Positions 25,731 to 39,240 of a stretch of DNA of 64,000 bases are shown piece after piece. A program made the position numbers and the translations under genes. The notes under the pieces were generated by a model. That model was not told where the DNA came from, made no database searches, and was given only the letters and a program-made list of their open reading frames with translations. Origin of the DNA: Casuarius casuarius. Its lineage: Eukaryota > Chordata > Aves > Casuariiformes > Casuariidae. Positions within the stretch are counted from its first letter, which is position 1; each line of letters begins with the position of its first letter. The stretch is taken from contig PTFA01000028.1 in assembly GCA_003342895.1 (NCBI GenBank), forward strand, positions 6,827,069 through 6,891,068, given 5' to 3'.

Positions 25731-28700
25731 ATTTTCAGTATTATACTATTTAAAAGGAAGGAGGAGGCAAGGCCCTTTCTGAAGAAGCAAAGCTGCTTTT
25801 CACAGACACTGAACATTTCTTATTTTTCCTTTTCAGCAATCCATCTTATAAAACAGTAGATTACATAAGTATTAACCTCACGCTTTTATAAGACCATTCT
25901 TTCTGATAAAGCGGCAATAAAAAGCAAGTATACCACATACAGATCCTTGCAAATTCAGTCTTCTATTGTTTTTGGCAACATTGACAATATTGGTTTTTTT
26001 TTAATTTTGACAAAACTTAAGAGGTATATAGTGTGCGCTAAGTAGTAGTAAATAATGGTACTCATACCTAGACAAAACATCACTGCACTGGATGCACTAG
26101 GAAAGAGCATCAGCCATTCACAAAGGCCACTTTTACCCCTTTTCCAGTAAATTAGAATGCAAATTACTAGATATTATTTACAAGTAGTCAAAGATGTTCC
26201 CAGTACATTAAGGGCGGGGAGACGCACACCATTTATTTAATAAACTAGTGAAACAACTAGACTTCTACCTACCAACATTCAAGTTTCCAAGAGGAGGAGA
26301 AAAAACCTGCCTTTGAGGGTTTGCTTTACATCAGACCATAAACATCCATCTTCCACAACAGAAGGGACAACCAACCTATGCTCAGTACTTCCTATAAAAA
26401 TGAAGAAATATCCACATAATAAAATGTGCTATGAACAAAAGCTCCAAATAAAACATGTATATTGTAACATTCTTGCCTTTTCTTAACATGAGCAAATCAA
26501 CATACAGTAGTCATGAAATACATTCCCTCAAAAAACTTTCTGGGCTATGAGAAGTCTTGTATATAAAATCATAGATAAAAAGAGACAGACTTCATGCTCC
26601 TCAAAGTTAGGTCACCTTTTCATCCTGAACTTAAGTTCTAAGCCATGTTTATATTTGTGTATCATGAGGCCTTAAAGGAGATCTGTATTATTAATGGTGG
26701 AGACAAAACAAAACTAAAAAAGTTTTATGCAATTAATTTTGGGCAAATCATTTTCCTTTCATCTACATATTTGTCATCATTTATTGTAGAGTACCTTGTG
26801 TTCAGGCTTCTACAGTTTTTATATATGTAACTATCTAGCAAAAAGTTAAAAACAGTAAATTCACTCAATTCATGCCACTCAGAGACATGAATATCTTTCT
26901 GCCTATAAAATGTAAGTAATTGCTCAGAAAGTTTAAGACTCGTTATCATCACTTTAAGCACATCAGCTTATTACAGTGAAATACTAACAAAAATTTCTTT
27001 ATTTCAGTTTATTTTGAAATATTTTCCCCAAAATCTAATAGCAATAATAAAATGGACACAGCAATACAGTAAGCAGCCATGCTATTTGTAGACACTGGGG
27101 GAAGGGGACAGGGAGAGGAGATTACTCTCAAACTTTGGACGCCAAATGAGACAACAAATCGAAGTTAACTCCCTGGGTGACCTCAGTAGAAAAGGAGCAC
27201 TTCCAGGGGCCCATTCATCCTTCCCTGATAGAGATGCCTGAAGTCAGGCAAGATGATAGTCATCCTATGGGGCAAGAAAGTCAGATAAGCTAACTTCTCC
27301 TTAAGCTCCCTCAACACTTGGTGCTGAGACAGATGTTCTGAACTGCCCATATTTTTCTCCACTGACTACAGAGGGAAAGTACCAACGCCCTCTGAGAATA
27401 TCTTTAAGGAGAATTTTTCACACCTCAGCTTCACCTTTCTATTTACTGCTGAAGATACTCTGTTATCATTTTCTTAATGTTTCTAAAGCCACTTTAATAT
27501 TCATTCCAGACTCCCAGTGGTCGGCTTGACCACCACGGAATCCATCTGCCACCGCTGGCACGACATGCTCCTGTCAAAAGTGGAAGAGTGACAAGACTAT
27601 TACTTAACTACTTCCGAATTAAGGACCCCCAGCAAATGCAAAGCACTGTCCCCTTCGTGTGAAAATGAGCCTTCCCCATATACACTTTTAACACGCTTAC
27701 GTGGTTCTATAAGGAAACCATATTTTCAATCTGTAGTCAAAATATCGATACTGCAAGGCTGAACTATGGATAGCTATTGATCTCAATCCAAAGCAACACC
27801 TGAGGCCGTTTTTAATCAATATTTCTTCCATAACTTGCTTAAAAAAAAAAAAAAATCTATACCACCCCACAGAAAGGATTTACATCCATGTCACAATAAG
27901 TGATCTAGACAAGTTTTTATAGATTATTGACAGAGGGAGGAAAAAAAGAAAGTTTTTCGTATTCCATCTGCAATTCCACTAAGTGCTAGTATGTATCTTC
28001 AAGCTGCTCTCATGCCATTCTTGCATATCCTTACTCTCAACCACCACAGCTTATAGTCAAGTCCACGAGGGTATCAACCCCAGAAGAATGACCAGTTCAG
28101 CAGAGGAACAAAATAATGGCCTAAATTTTTTTTTAAAGTGAATAAGATATGTTAGAAATTATTTCAACTCAGACTGCAAACAGCTACATAGAAATTCTCC
28201 AAACAAATCTCAATGTAAGGCCAAACTTTCTTGTGAACGCAATTAAAACTCCCATCATGAGGAACTGATAAGCCCCCCACAGTCCAACCCCACCAATGCA
28301 CAGAGTAAAACAAAACAAAACAAAGGGGGTGGGGAGGGGGTGCTCATGGACCTAATTTATGACCCCTATTTAGCAAAGTCACATTTTTTCAGAAGCCTGA
28401 CAGCAAAATATTTGGCAAAGCACGTTTTAAAAGAGGTCTGCACATGTGACAATGTGATGTTAGGCTCCCTACCAGGCAAGTCTGACTGTGCACAAGGTGG
28501 ACATGCGGGTTCCTCACAGAAGTCTTTCTTATCAGAACTGCCAATCTGCTCGCATGTGCTGAACACAAGGCTCTCTTCTGCATTTGCAAAGCATGAGAAA
28601 AGTTGCAATCGGGCACAGAAAAAAGATGTGGACAGACAGGAAGAAGTCAAGATGACAAATATGCCATAAACCTCAATAGGTGATGAGTGAAAGACCCTTA

Positions 28701-30158
28701 AGGAAATACGACTCACTGAATTTTTCATTAGTTTTCTGTTTTATGATCATTTAAAATCTTTTTGTCAACATGCTGATGAATCTTGTTCTTACTATAGTTT
28801 AAGCGTTACACCAAAAGCACAGTGTTGCTAGCAGCATGACATCTAATAGCTATGCTTGCAGAAAGAGATAATCAAATAGCAACACAGCTTTTTTTTATTA
28901 TTTGGTGAACTGATCATGAGAAGAATATACAAGATTTTTTCCCCCTAGCTAGAGAAAAGGAGGAAAAATTGTACAGTTCTGATGAAATTTAGAAATTGTT
29001 TTCTGAACGCTTATCTACATTATCATTTTAACCATACATAATCTCAAAATATCTCCTTCACAATGAACTGCTGTTTTCCTAACAAATCGTAAAACAAAAT
29101 ACATAGGTTTATAATTAGTTGTCTGGAAAACATTTGGGCACAAACCATACAACTTCCAACAGAAGCAAGGAATCTATTATACCACATTTGCGCCAAAGAG
29201 CCACAAATAATTAACACCACCATTAAGCGGAAAACACAATTACATTTGTGAGTGAAGATTTTGGGCTCTTCATAACAAAATACTCTTTCCNTTAGATTCA
29301 CACAGAAACTAGCCATCTTCACGTCTATATGATACTAAAAGTTGGCATGCTGGATCAGAGTTTTTTTGACCTGAAGATTGTGTATTAGAGCAAATCTTCC
29401 ATGGAAAGTACACATGGATCAGCAAAATTTTAATCAGCCAAAAGGCAGGAGAGGGGGAAATCATTCCTAACACTTTTCTGCTTTTTCAATCAACATTAAA
29501 TATATTCGTTAAGCAATTCTTTGAAGAAAAGTATAAGACAGCATATGGGATCTTGCATGAAATGTCAAGACTTCATATGATTTTAGTGCACAGAAGGACA
29601 AAGCAGTATAATGGATGCTTGAAAACAAAAAAAATGAAAGTTAAAGTGTATGAGCTATATCATCCCTGCTTCCTCTCCTTATCACTTTATCCAAAAGACT
29701 TAATTAAGCTCCGGCTTCATGCCCATGCTCTCCTGAGAGCAGAGTCCTGCAGAAAGTGGAAACAAAGAATTTGATAGAAAAGAATGCCCAAGAGAAAGGC
29801 CAGCTACCTTCTATTGCTGTCTTTAAAAGCATGCCTTTTTTTCTTTTTTTTTTTTAGGAAAGAAACTATTTAAATGCAAATAGCTATATTAATGCAACAT
29901 TCAGCTAAGATGTTATGCAAAAGCCAGTAATGCAATTCAGAGTTACTGCTACCATAAATGCCATTCAGCCACACTCAACATATTAAGTAATGTTGTATGC
30001 AGAAATGCACTACAGTTATGTGAAAGATGTGGCTTAAGAAGGAGAAGCAGGTCTGGAAACAAACTGTGGTTTCATCCCCCATCCCCACACCAATTATGAA
30101 ATCATGTAGATGCAATAGATTTTTTTGAGGACTTCTAGCTTTGAAAAAATTTACTCAC

Positions 30159-30280
30159 CAAACTAGCAGTAAGTGAAGGTGCTGACTGCCCAAGTGCTTG
30201 GCTGCGCATGCGAACAAGATTAGAGGTTTCTGCAGGTTGCCACAGCTGTTGTCCAATTGCATTAGGAAGCAGGTACCTGC
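30159..30280 (-). CDS. MAST4: MAST4 exon 3 (long N-terminal isoform)
   Basis: This minus-strand exon of 122 bases supplies two bases of a split Gly codon and then 40 complete codons. The peptide begins R-Y-L-L-P-N-A-I-G, contains [18 protein letters not shown], and ends [10 protein letters not shown]. The second half is a hallmark of MAST2 and MAST4; the R-Y-L-L-P start and T-A-S-L end favour MAST4. The acceptor is a pyrimidine-rich stretch ending CTTGGCAG just above 30,280. The donor is AGTTTG/GTGAGT at 30,159/30,158. An alternative AG four bases inside would break the frame, which fixes the acceptor. The exon ends in phase 0, as does the alternative first exon at 10,348-10,386, so both can join the same downstream exon. 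R-M-R-S-Q is a basophilic-kinase or 14-3-3-like site in a region expected to be disordered. Confidence 0.95.
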
Positions 30281-31029
30281 CTGCCAAGTTAAGAAAGAGT
30301 ACATTAAAATATTAGATGTTACAGACAAGGTAATATAATGGACAGAGTTTACTATAACGTAAAGCTCTTACCTATATTTTTGGTTTCTCATGCAGGCATC
30401 CACCATTCTAAAATGTTGGCTTCTTTCACTATAGCCCTGATCAGAGGGGATTCCATCAAAACAGAATTTTTACCATTCACTTGTCAGCCCTTCCACATGC
30501 AAAGTTTTTCTTATGCAAACTCATTTTATTTAATATCCCCCCATCTGTGCCTTCCCTCTACCCTGAATCATAACTAATGCAACAACAGATGCAAACATCC
30601 AGAATGGTGGGTCTGAACCAAAGAAACCTAAATTTTGAAGGCTAGCAAAAAAAAGTTGTGGGACTTTTTTTGTGTAAATGTGTTATTCCAAACCTCATAT
30701 GCAACACAGTTTATATTTTTGTATCAAAGAATTACAATAAGCCATATCCCCTCTAAGACTCGCATTAATTTAAAAATTCAGCTATCTTTATCAACCATGG
30801 TAATCTAATAAGGTTATGTTAAAATCTCTACAGAGAGCGCTTCCCTTTTGTTTTAAGGATGAGAATAGGCTCTTCAAGGAGATTGAAATACACCTAGTGA
30901 AGGCAGAAGCAGTCCCAGTGATAAAGGTCTTNGCTGCAGAAAACAGGCATATATTCTCTTGCCTTGACCATATCCTTTCAGAAGACAGGATTCTAACTGG
31001 AAGGAATAGGAGTGTCACGGGAGATACAA

Positions 31030-31412
31030 AGATTGCTGTTGCCTCTTCCAGTACAACATTTAGAGGGAAATAAAGGAAGCTAGGAGGAGACAGTTACGAA
31101 ACAGGAGATGATTTTTCACACATGGATAATGAGTCTGTAGAACTCCTTGCTAAATGAAGATGAAAACTTATATCTTCAAAGAGAGACTGAAAAAGTTCAT
31201 AGAAAAGAGAACTAATAGGGGTACTATTATGGAGAAACGATCCCGGTTCAGGAAGTCCCAGAGCTGCAAAACAGAAGCAGGAGGAGTAGTAAGGGAAATA
31301 TATTAAGAGGACAAGCATGTAATGATATGGTTTCTTTTTGTTTACTTTCATCCACTGTCAGAGACAAGATACTGGGCTAGACACTGGTCTTATGGAGTAT
31401 GTTCACCTTTAG
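31030..31412 (+). mobile_element. Ancient CR1 LINE 3' UTR/tail
   Basis: On the plus strand the order of blocks matches the sense 3' region of ancient amniote CR1 elements: TTTTTCACACATGGATAATG, then GAGTCTGTAGAACTCCTTGC, then AGAGAGACTGAAAAAGTTCA, later CACTGTCAGAGACAAGATAC, and finally TGGGCTAGACACTGGTC. The family consensus carries 'TGTGGAACTC.TTGCC', 'AAAGA.CTAGATAAGTTCATGG' and 'GACAGGATACTGGGCTAGATGGACC'. Spacing and order fit over about 380 bases. Substitutions throughout, and the absence of an intact ORF, indicate a long-dead copy. The 5' boundary may lie further left. Confidence 0.75.
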
Positions 31413-33259
31413 TTATCTCTGAAAACTATATCGAAGTGAGAGAATCNCACTACCCAGACAACTGACATCCTTTCTCAGAAAAAAAAAAAAAAAAGGCTGA
31501 TGCAGAGACTGCAAATGAAATCTAAAAAAATACACTTTTTTGGGAAATGTCTTTTTGCAAACAAATTATATTCAAAATCACAATCCGAGATTTTCNCTGA
31601 TCAGCTCAGATGAAAGTCATCTTCCAAACCACACATACTAAACATGTTTCCTGAAATGAGACCAATTCCCATTTCATTAGCCTTGTCACCTCAGGGAAGC
31701 ACAGAGTGGGTATGCACGTGACCCACTGACACACGATTACACCCTTTTAACTGGGTACTGGTTTGTCAGGAAATCAAAGTCCTTCACTTCACAACCTTGT
31801 TTTTAACAGCAGAACTACAGGGAATTTCCATGGCCTCTGGAAATGGACTTTCTTAGGAGCTAGAGAGTTCCCAAGCAACAGCACAAGATAAGCTTTTTAA
31901 AACATCTCAATTAGTGTTTAGAACATGGTATTGTTCTTTAACATACTGGTAAAGCAGAGCTTGTAGACACTTTTCACCCAATCGAGATATTTTTCACCCA
32001 GTTTGCTAACAGCTTGCCACAGACTCAAAGAAAGATGTACAGTAAAGCTGTACCCCCAGTTATCCAGGGTATAACATTCTCCCAAACTGGAAAAACTGAA
32101 CTAGTTTCCCAGCTGCTCTCTCTGCCAGCCTCTATCAAAACCTTTTCACATGTGCTGCCAGCATCCTCCACTAAATGGAAACTATAAAAAGCTCAAGGTA
32201 TTGATTGTAATGCCACATATTTGATACTCATTCATGTTAATCCTGGAATGACACAGACAATGACATATCCAGTGACATACGCAGTCAGCTATAGCTTATT
32301 TATCATCTCAAAGAGACAATTCCTTCTCATCCAGTGGNGAAAAAAATAAAAAATAAAAAAGTGGAGAAACTCAGTCACACATACTTTCTGTTTAAACAGA
32401 TGTGTCTTATTCCTTTAACATTTTCCACATCAAAAGATGTCTATTCATTTTCTTTAGTTGCTTCTTTGCCTCCTCTCCAGAGAGTCAATGGAGAGACAAG
32501 GCTCTCAGGATGAAATCAGGAATTTATTACTGCTGAGTCCCAGATTACAAGAGACTCTCAGGCTAGAACACAGACTACAAAAAACAGAATGAAAATCTGC
32601 AAGAAGGTTCCTAAAATCCATCAAAGTCAAAACAGCTCGAAACAGAACCTCCTACCACCAACAGCAGCACCAGTAAAATGCTTTGGCAACACTTGTTTTG
32701 TCAAGTGACATACATTACACACATTTCTTGGAAACTCTGTGTTAACCCACCTCAGAAGCCACCAGGAAAATTACGCTGAACAATTTGCAACTTGATTTCC
32801 CCGTACCATACTCTTTAGCACACTGTATCACCATAGGAGTCAATACATTTTCTGAAAAGCTGCAGACTTTCCCTCTGATCTGAGGAACAAAATAGAGTGC
32901 AAGCAAGTAGGTCTGTTTTAATTCCAAAGTTTGTTCTAAAACTGGGGGAAAGCACTGTTCTTGGTTAACCAATGCACTTTACAGCATGAGTTTGAAACTG
33001 TTCTAGAAATTCACTATCAGTCACTAGAACTCTTCCAGACTGCACAAATTTCAGTTTAGATGAAAACCCCATTGATCTTTGCAAACAAATATTGAAGACA
33101 ACTATTTAGATTTTGTTCAGAAATGAATCTAGTTTTGTTTAGATTTGGACTCCTAGCTCAACAGGTTTAATTAACAGATCAGTGAGGTCTGGAAAGAGAA
33201 GAACATAAAAGAAATAAGTGCCATTATTATTGTTCATATTTACTTTTTGTTTGAAACAG

Positions 33260-33306
33260 GAGCCAGACCCGAAACACGAAGAGCTGGTATCGCGATTCCT
33301 ATTCAT
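33260..33306 (+). other. Exon-like 47-bp segment on plus strand
   Basis: A T-rich tract ending GAAACAG precedes a 47-base stretch with several CpGs, followed by a consensus GTAAGT donor at 33,307. One frame reads E-P-D-P-K-H-E-E-L-V-S-R-F-L-F. It is antisense to MAST4 and unidentified. A cryptic or antisense-RNA exon is possible, and chance cannot be excluded. Confidence 0.2.
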
Positions 33307-36190
33307 GTAAGTCACTCAGCGGAGTGCAGAACTCTGTATCTTACTATGCACAGCTCTGTGCTGACATAAAACATCTCTCAGTCAACTTTATTCTTTGTCC
33401 TTTACGGTCATCTATATTTTATTCAGTTTTTACCTTACTCAAACATCTAAAAAACTCTATGATGTTTTGATACAGAGGCTAGAGAAGAGGCAGTCCTCAT
33501 GTTCACCACACAACAAAATTTTGTGCCAAGTCCTTCCTTCACCAGTAAGAGTTTTGCCTGACCGACCTGAGAACGGAGCAGATTAACGCAGGGCCAATGT
33601 CTGCACTGTAAGAATTCAGTTGGTTTTCCATTGCTTTTTCTTGCATGATTAACCTCTAGGAATATTTAAAGTAATGTTGGAGGGCCTGTGGTGTAACTAA
33701 TTAGACAGCATGATCAAAATCACCAGCAGAAATGTGAGCATGTGTGATGCCGGAATAATTTCTCCTCCCACCTTTACCTCCAGACAAGAGCCTTGAGGGC
33801 ACAGCAGATTTCACAACATACTGAAATTAAGGCAAGTGTAGTAGACTGTCTAGGACCCTAGGTATGCGTGCGATAGTACATTCACAGTTAGTTTTAAATA
33901 CAGAAACTGCATATAGTAAAAATGTTTTCTATGTAAGCAGAAATAACAATGGCAGATACAGAAAGATAGTAGCAGATACAAAACTCGTATCTGGGAGTAG
34001 CATTAACCATTCTGCAGAGAGATAGTACCAGGAGAACAGCAGTTACCAACAAGAAAGCCAGTTACAACAAAATACCCTGACAATGACAACTGTACTTTTA
34101 ATACTATATGTCTTAAAATAAGAAAAACTGGACATACTCTACAGGAAAAAAATGAGACATTTTTCCTTTCCAAACACAAATGGAGCATCACTATTTCTTA
34201 CAGAAAAAAATTCTTCCAAAATTCAATCATCTCTCTTTGAGGGATTAGGATGCCATTGTGTTAAACCATTACACAAAGGAACCGTCCCTGCCTGCAATGA
34301 AAGAGTCAGCAAGTCTCCCTGGATTCCTCCATATAAAATTTGATAATCCCCTCACTTTCAGGCTATCCACTCCTGCTGCTTCTTGTCCCTATATCCCCAA
34401 CGCGTCCCCACCCAAAAAGTGTCCCCACAGACATTTTTTCCTGCTAGTTTCATTCATAACTGTATGCATTTTTCCTCTTTTACTTTTTTGTTTTCTTTAA
34501 TAAAGCCCTTGAATTTACACACATCCAGACCCTCCTCACTATTAAAAGTGATTTAAGCGTCAGTATTACACATGAAACTTCAGCTGAAATGGATGGCTGG
34601 TTTTCATGCTGCACCCAGTTCTGCCTTCCCATTCCAAGCTGCAGGAGACTGCTCTGCTTTTTGAGTGAATGGACCAAGAGGGTGAGGAAGACTTTGCTTC
34701 AACTACACCTCGTCTCTTCTATTGTAATTCAGGATTTTGGCACGTGTATAGCACAGAAACTGTGCCAGAGTCCTGGGTAATCTCCATCTAACAACAAACC
34801 ATGTTTGCACTACTTTCATCAGCTACTGATACAGATGAGTCGCCTATAGCTACAGGTCCCCTACTGCTGTTGCATTCATTTGAAGCTTGGCCTTGAAATT
34901 CCTCCCATGTCTTCTGCAGAGGCTTCACTGGTATCTGTGCCACCCTTCCTGCGCCTGAAACCATTGAGACACTGAAATATTCTGGTCACAACACTATTTG
35001 GTACCAATATCATATCCTTCCATGTCAGGATGCAATCCTCATTAGTCCACCACATTTATCAAAACACCCTTCAATGAGAGGTGACCTAAGNTGATTACAT
35101 AATGGTAATTACTTAACATTATTTAATGGTATTACATAATAGTAATATTGGTGGACACAGGGCATGCATCACTGGAGTTCAGGGTCATCTTCCGCTTGAA
35201 CTTCCCTATCAGGTCAATCTTCCTTCGTAATTAGTACTTCTAGAAAACACCAAAGGAACCTTTATTGCTATTTTTTATTTCTGTTGTGTCCAATGTGTAT
35301 ATATGGTGGTATGCTTTACTGTACAGGAGGCCTAAAAAAGGACTTAAAAGCCACATATACTTCTGCAAAGATCAGTCACAATAGGTGGGCTTTGCTTTAT
35401 TCTCATTAATTATAAAAATCTTTCCTATTGCTAAAGTATTATTCTCCCCTTCTCTCCCTCCAAAGTCCGTATTCTAATGGAATCACTGAAAATAACTAAA
35501 TGGAAAGAAAATGAGAGCTTAAATCTAATGCCTATCAATCTTTCATTTTTAGTTATAATTTAGGAATTACTTGCCCTAAGTTTTCAGCAGTTTTATATTT
35601 AAAAATTGCATATAACAGAGAAAAACTTCTGGCATTCGAATGACGTTTTTGCCTTTACAAAGGTATCTAAGACAGAGCAGATTCTGTTAAGTAATTAGTC
35701 AAATTATAAGAATAAATATAGAGGAAGCATCTTGAAAGAGATCAAATCAATCAAAAACTTGTTTTTGAGGAAAATGCTAAAGCAGTTCTCCATTTCACAA
35801 TTGGAAATGAAAAATAGGTATGTACTTTGCTAAAACTCAAACATCTGTATCTGGGCTGATACTAGTCATGGACACACCTGGCCCAAAATGGGAGCTGTGC
35901 ATACGATCACAGCATCCCACAGACTGAAGGAAGAGAGCATCAGCGCGGCTCTCTTAGCTGCTGTGAAGTAGGAGCCTTCAAACGAGCCTCTTGCCATCCT
36001 GCCCTTGGGGGGGGCAGTTTGGCTGGTGTCTGTAGAGGCAAAACTGCATCTTTACTCATCAGTTGGTGTCTTCGATGCAGCACCAATAGCAACACTGATG
36101 GTGCGCAATGCTTTTGTCACCTGTGTATATTAACAAAGGGATGAGAGACATTAATGGTCAGTGCTTTGAAAATGCAGCTATCTGTATCCA

Positions 36191-36267
36191 GAGAGAGAGA
36201 AAGAGGGGGTGGGGGGGGGAGAGAGGGAGAGAAATCCAAGTAGTACTCATTTAAGTAGTACTCATTT
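36191..36267. repeat. GA/G-rich tract plus 15-bp tandem duplication
   Basis: A purine-only stretch (GAGAGA with G5 and G9 runs) at 36,191-36,233 is followed by two adjacent 15-base copies of AAGTAGTACTCATTT at 36,238-36,252 and 36,253-36,267. The unit contains AGTACT, a 6-bp palindrome. Confidence 0.85.
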
Positions 36268-36399
36268 TACCTCCTTGTTTTGATAAATCAATTATACATA
36301 TTTATGACATGCATGCAGATTATTTGAAAACAATTCAGAAAACTTGATTCTTCTCCTTCATTACTTTGAGGTCAAAAAATAACCAATCTTGCTCCAGAA

Positions 36400-36615
36400 C
36401 CATCGTCGGTGGCACACAGAGATTCACCAAGGAGGAGCCGGGGGCACTCGCTGCTCTGGGGAGCCCGGCAGCCCGAGCCCGCCAAAACGGCGGCCACACC
36501 TGGGGCACACACTGAGAGGAAGAGGAGGGAAAGGGCGAGCTGCCTTCCTGCACCTTCAGAGGCGGACGGGGGAAAAGGGGCAGAACCTCCTACGGCTGCA
36601 TCTTTCCACCAGGTC
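36400..36615. promoter_or_regulatory. Small GC-rich CpG islet in MAST4 intron
   Basis: About 215 bases are clearly richer in GC and CpG than the surrounding AT-rich intron and include AAAACGGCGGCC. ORFs on both strands are open here because of composition. No convincing splice-bounded exon was found. It may be an orphan CpG islet or enhancer. Confidence 0.4.
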
Positions 36616-39187
36616 ACCCTTAAGAGCACCNTCCTTTACTACTACAAATTTAACTGTAGGAAATGATGTGGAGGATGTAAATTTTAGGGTCTGTTCTCAC
36701 ATCAGTGTGTGGGGAATTTAAGTACATAATTCCCATTAGCATTTATAGGAACATAAAACAATAGTGCCTGGACTAAAAGCCATCATTAGGAAACTCTTCA
36801 ACGTTGTCCCTTATTTTATTGTGGTTACATCAACAAACTTAAGTACAATTTCAAATGGTTGCCAGCAGGCAAAAAAGAAAGTTACTGTTTTATTCATGCA
36901 TCATTTACTACTTACAACTTAAAAAAAATTGGCATGTTACACATACTACTCAGCTGCAGATGGTTAAAGTTAGTGAACAATGCCGATTTCCCAGCCTACT
37001 GTAAGAGGGGAACTTTCTTTAAGCTGATCTGTCCACGAAACATAGCATTCAGGCAAGCCTAGAGTTACAGCTGAATCAATTAGCATTTCTTCTGTTACTT
37101 TACAAGAAGCACTTATTATAAGAAATCCTATTAAACTCGTAATAAATTTTCATTTTCTGATGCACTAAAAAAAAGGTATATAAAATATTCTATATTGGTT
37201 TCACTTTCTAAAATTAGTTGAAGTAGTATCTGGTTGTGTATGAAATAAATTTGACCCACCAACAGCAAAACTAAGATTTATATATTGGAACATTTTGGTG
37301 AGATTATGGTCTAAAAAGCAATAGATCTGTCCTAAAATTTCATCAATATGATTTCTACTCACCAAACTGGAGCTGGAAAAGGACATACCTAGTTTGGGAT
37401 CAGAAACTAGAAGGATGCAGGTTTAGATCTGTCGAAGTGTATTGAACAAATCATGCCTCCATTAACGAAAAAAGATTCAGAACAGACACTTCTTATAAGT
37501 CTATTACCAAAAATAATAAATCACATAGTTATTCTTCCTCTTGGAAATACTCAGAATAGCCTATCATTTCCATACTTGCAAGAAATTACTCTCACCCTAT
37601 TCCAGTACCTGAAAGGCACTTAAAAGACAATAGAGAACTTTGGTCATATGGAAATTATTCATACAAATTCCCCTGCTAACAGGTAGTAGCTGAAGTTACA
37701 TTTACATTTCAATTTCAATTAATTGTTTGCAATTACTGAAGCATTACAAAAGCAACAAAATATTTGCTGGTGAACCCCAATGCCTTTCAACTATCTCCAG
37801 CTTTCTTTAGATTTTCTTTTTTGGGGGGGGGGCGGGTAAAGTTGTCCATACTAAAAGAGTCAACTACAATAGCACCATTACTCAGCTGGTGACACCGATA
37901 TCTAATTGATAAAAACCAATTACATCCTGAAGTTATTGTTATCAACTCTACTTCCTCACCTCCCAACTCTACTGAAACAGAACTCGGCAAAATAAATTGC
38001 AGGAGATACCTTTTTTATCAATGAGTTTAGAGATGGGCATGTTCTGCTGCTTCCTTTTCTTTATCTTACCAAGAAATAGAGCCCTTTTCTCATACCACTA
38101 ACATGAAGCCTCAAAATTTACAGGCTGCTCCATTCTACAGCAAAACCCTAACACATAGATACCCCTGCTTCGCCTTCACCCATGATTTATTCCAGTTTAC
38201 ACCTATTCTAGAAAAATTTACAGGTCCAGTCCTGATAAACTGTGATGGGGAGGAGGGAGTAGACGACTTGGAAAAATGAAAGTTCAGATCAAACGCACAA
38301 TGCCACCAAAACCACATTAAACTGGATTGCATCTAAGTAACGGTAAGGCAGTTGCATTGTTCCTTCTGATATGAAAGTCAGTTTTGCAAAAACAAGAATG
38401 CTGCACACCAGGAGCTCAGAGAGCGAGCTCTCATCCGCAACACCGAACACTGCCGACTCGCAACCAGGCTGTGCATGGCAAGCATCTAGTCTAATTTTAC
38501 AGACTTCAGAAAATTCACAGTTGCTCAGTTCAACCACTATACAAACTGTTACTTCAGCTAGCAGTCAATTCTCTTGACTACGAGCTCCCCAGCATCTGAG
38601 CATTTACATTGTTTTTTTGGCTACCTATTTCAGAGGAATTACAGTAAGATACAAAACAGATTTCTTTCACAGCGCTAGCAAGAAAGTGCCCAGAGACTGC
38701 CCTCTGGATGACAGGCATGAAGTGACATGCGGCACCCACGCTGCTTTCCGTATGAGCCCCATTTTCGTTCCAGGTATACGTTGCTATGCGGCACAACTCC
38801 AGAGCTGATCTGTAAGTACATGCTCCTAGTAATTGCTTGGGAGGGGAGGGAAGGAGTCAGGAGGGAGGGAAGAAGTTTCCTAAGAGAAAAGCTATGCTCT
38901 GTTTTCACTGGAAAACATCTATAACTTTTTCATTCAAACCTTCAACCTTCATTTTAAGGACTAAGCATAAAAGGGTGCTTTTCCCTCTTCTCAAACATTT
39001 CTCAGCTGCACGTTCAACTTACATTAAAGTACCTGCCTTANAGCAACCAAGCAGTTTCCCTCACAAGCAGTCACACCACTGGCTGCACAGCCTCACGCTC
39101 CCTGCTCCAGGGGGTCCAGAGGTGACAACATAAGGCTTAAATCTCCAGGAGTATGAGTAATGCAGTCTTGATGTGCAACTATAATTT

Positions 39188-39240
39188 ATTTATATATATA
39201 TACACACACTGGTATATATATTTTTATATATACACTGCTA
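39188..39240. repeat. TA-rich microsatellite with CA stretch
   Basis: Alternating TA repeats are interrupted by ACACACAC and T runs, a compound dinucleotide microsatellite likely to vary in length. Confidence 0.85.

Larger units (their letters stand above)
11211..30158 (-). other. MAST4: MAST4 intron between exon 3 and the alternative first exon
   Basis: Nearly 19 kb of AT-rich sequence separates exon 3 from the internal promoter island. It has no recognisable coding exon on the minus strand. Supported contents are an old CR1 tail (about 12,570-12,850), a second doubtful CR1 remnant (about 23,493-23,615), a T28 run (20,333-20,360), a G-rich T/G tract (24,455-24,517) and two homeodomain-motif-rich stretches (18,400-18,690 and 25,375-25,730). 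One exon-like segment on the plus strand (12,991-13,095) is described separately. The rest shows nothing I can interpret. Confidence 0.7.

Noticed and set aside
27505..27590. GC-richer block with a minus-strand ACAG acceptor and open frame
   Set aside because: The peptide is not MAST4-like and no donor in a compatible phase was found.
28340..28728. Overlapping ORFs of 109 (plus) and 120 (minus) codons
   Set aside because: Mirror ORFs in the same region without domain, splice or promoter evidence. Neither is recognisable.
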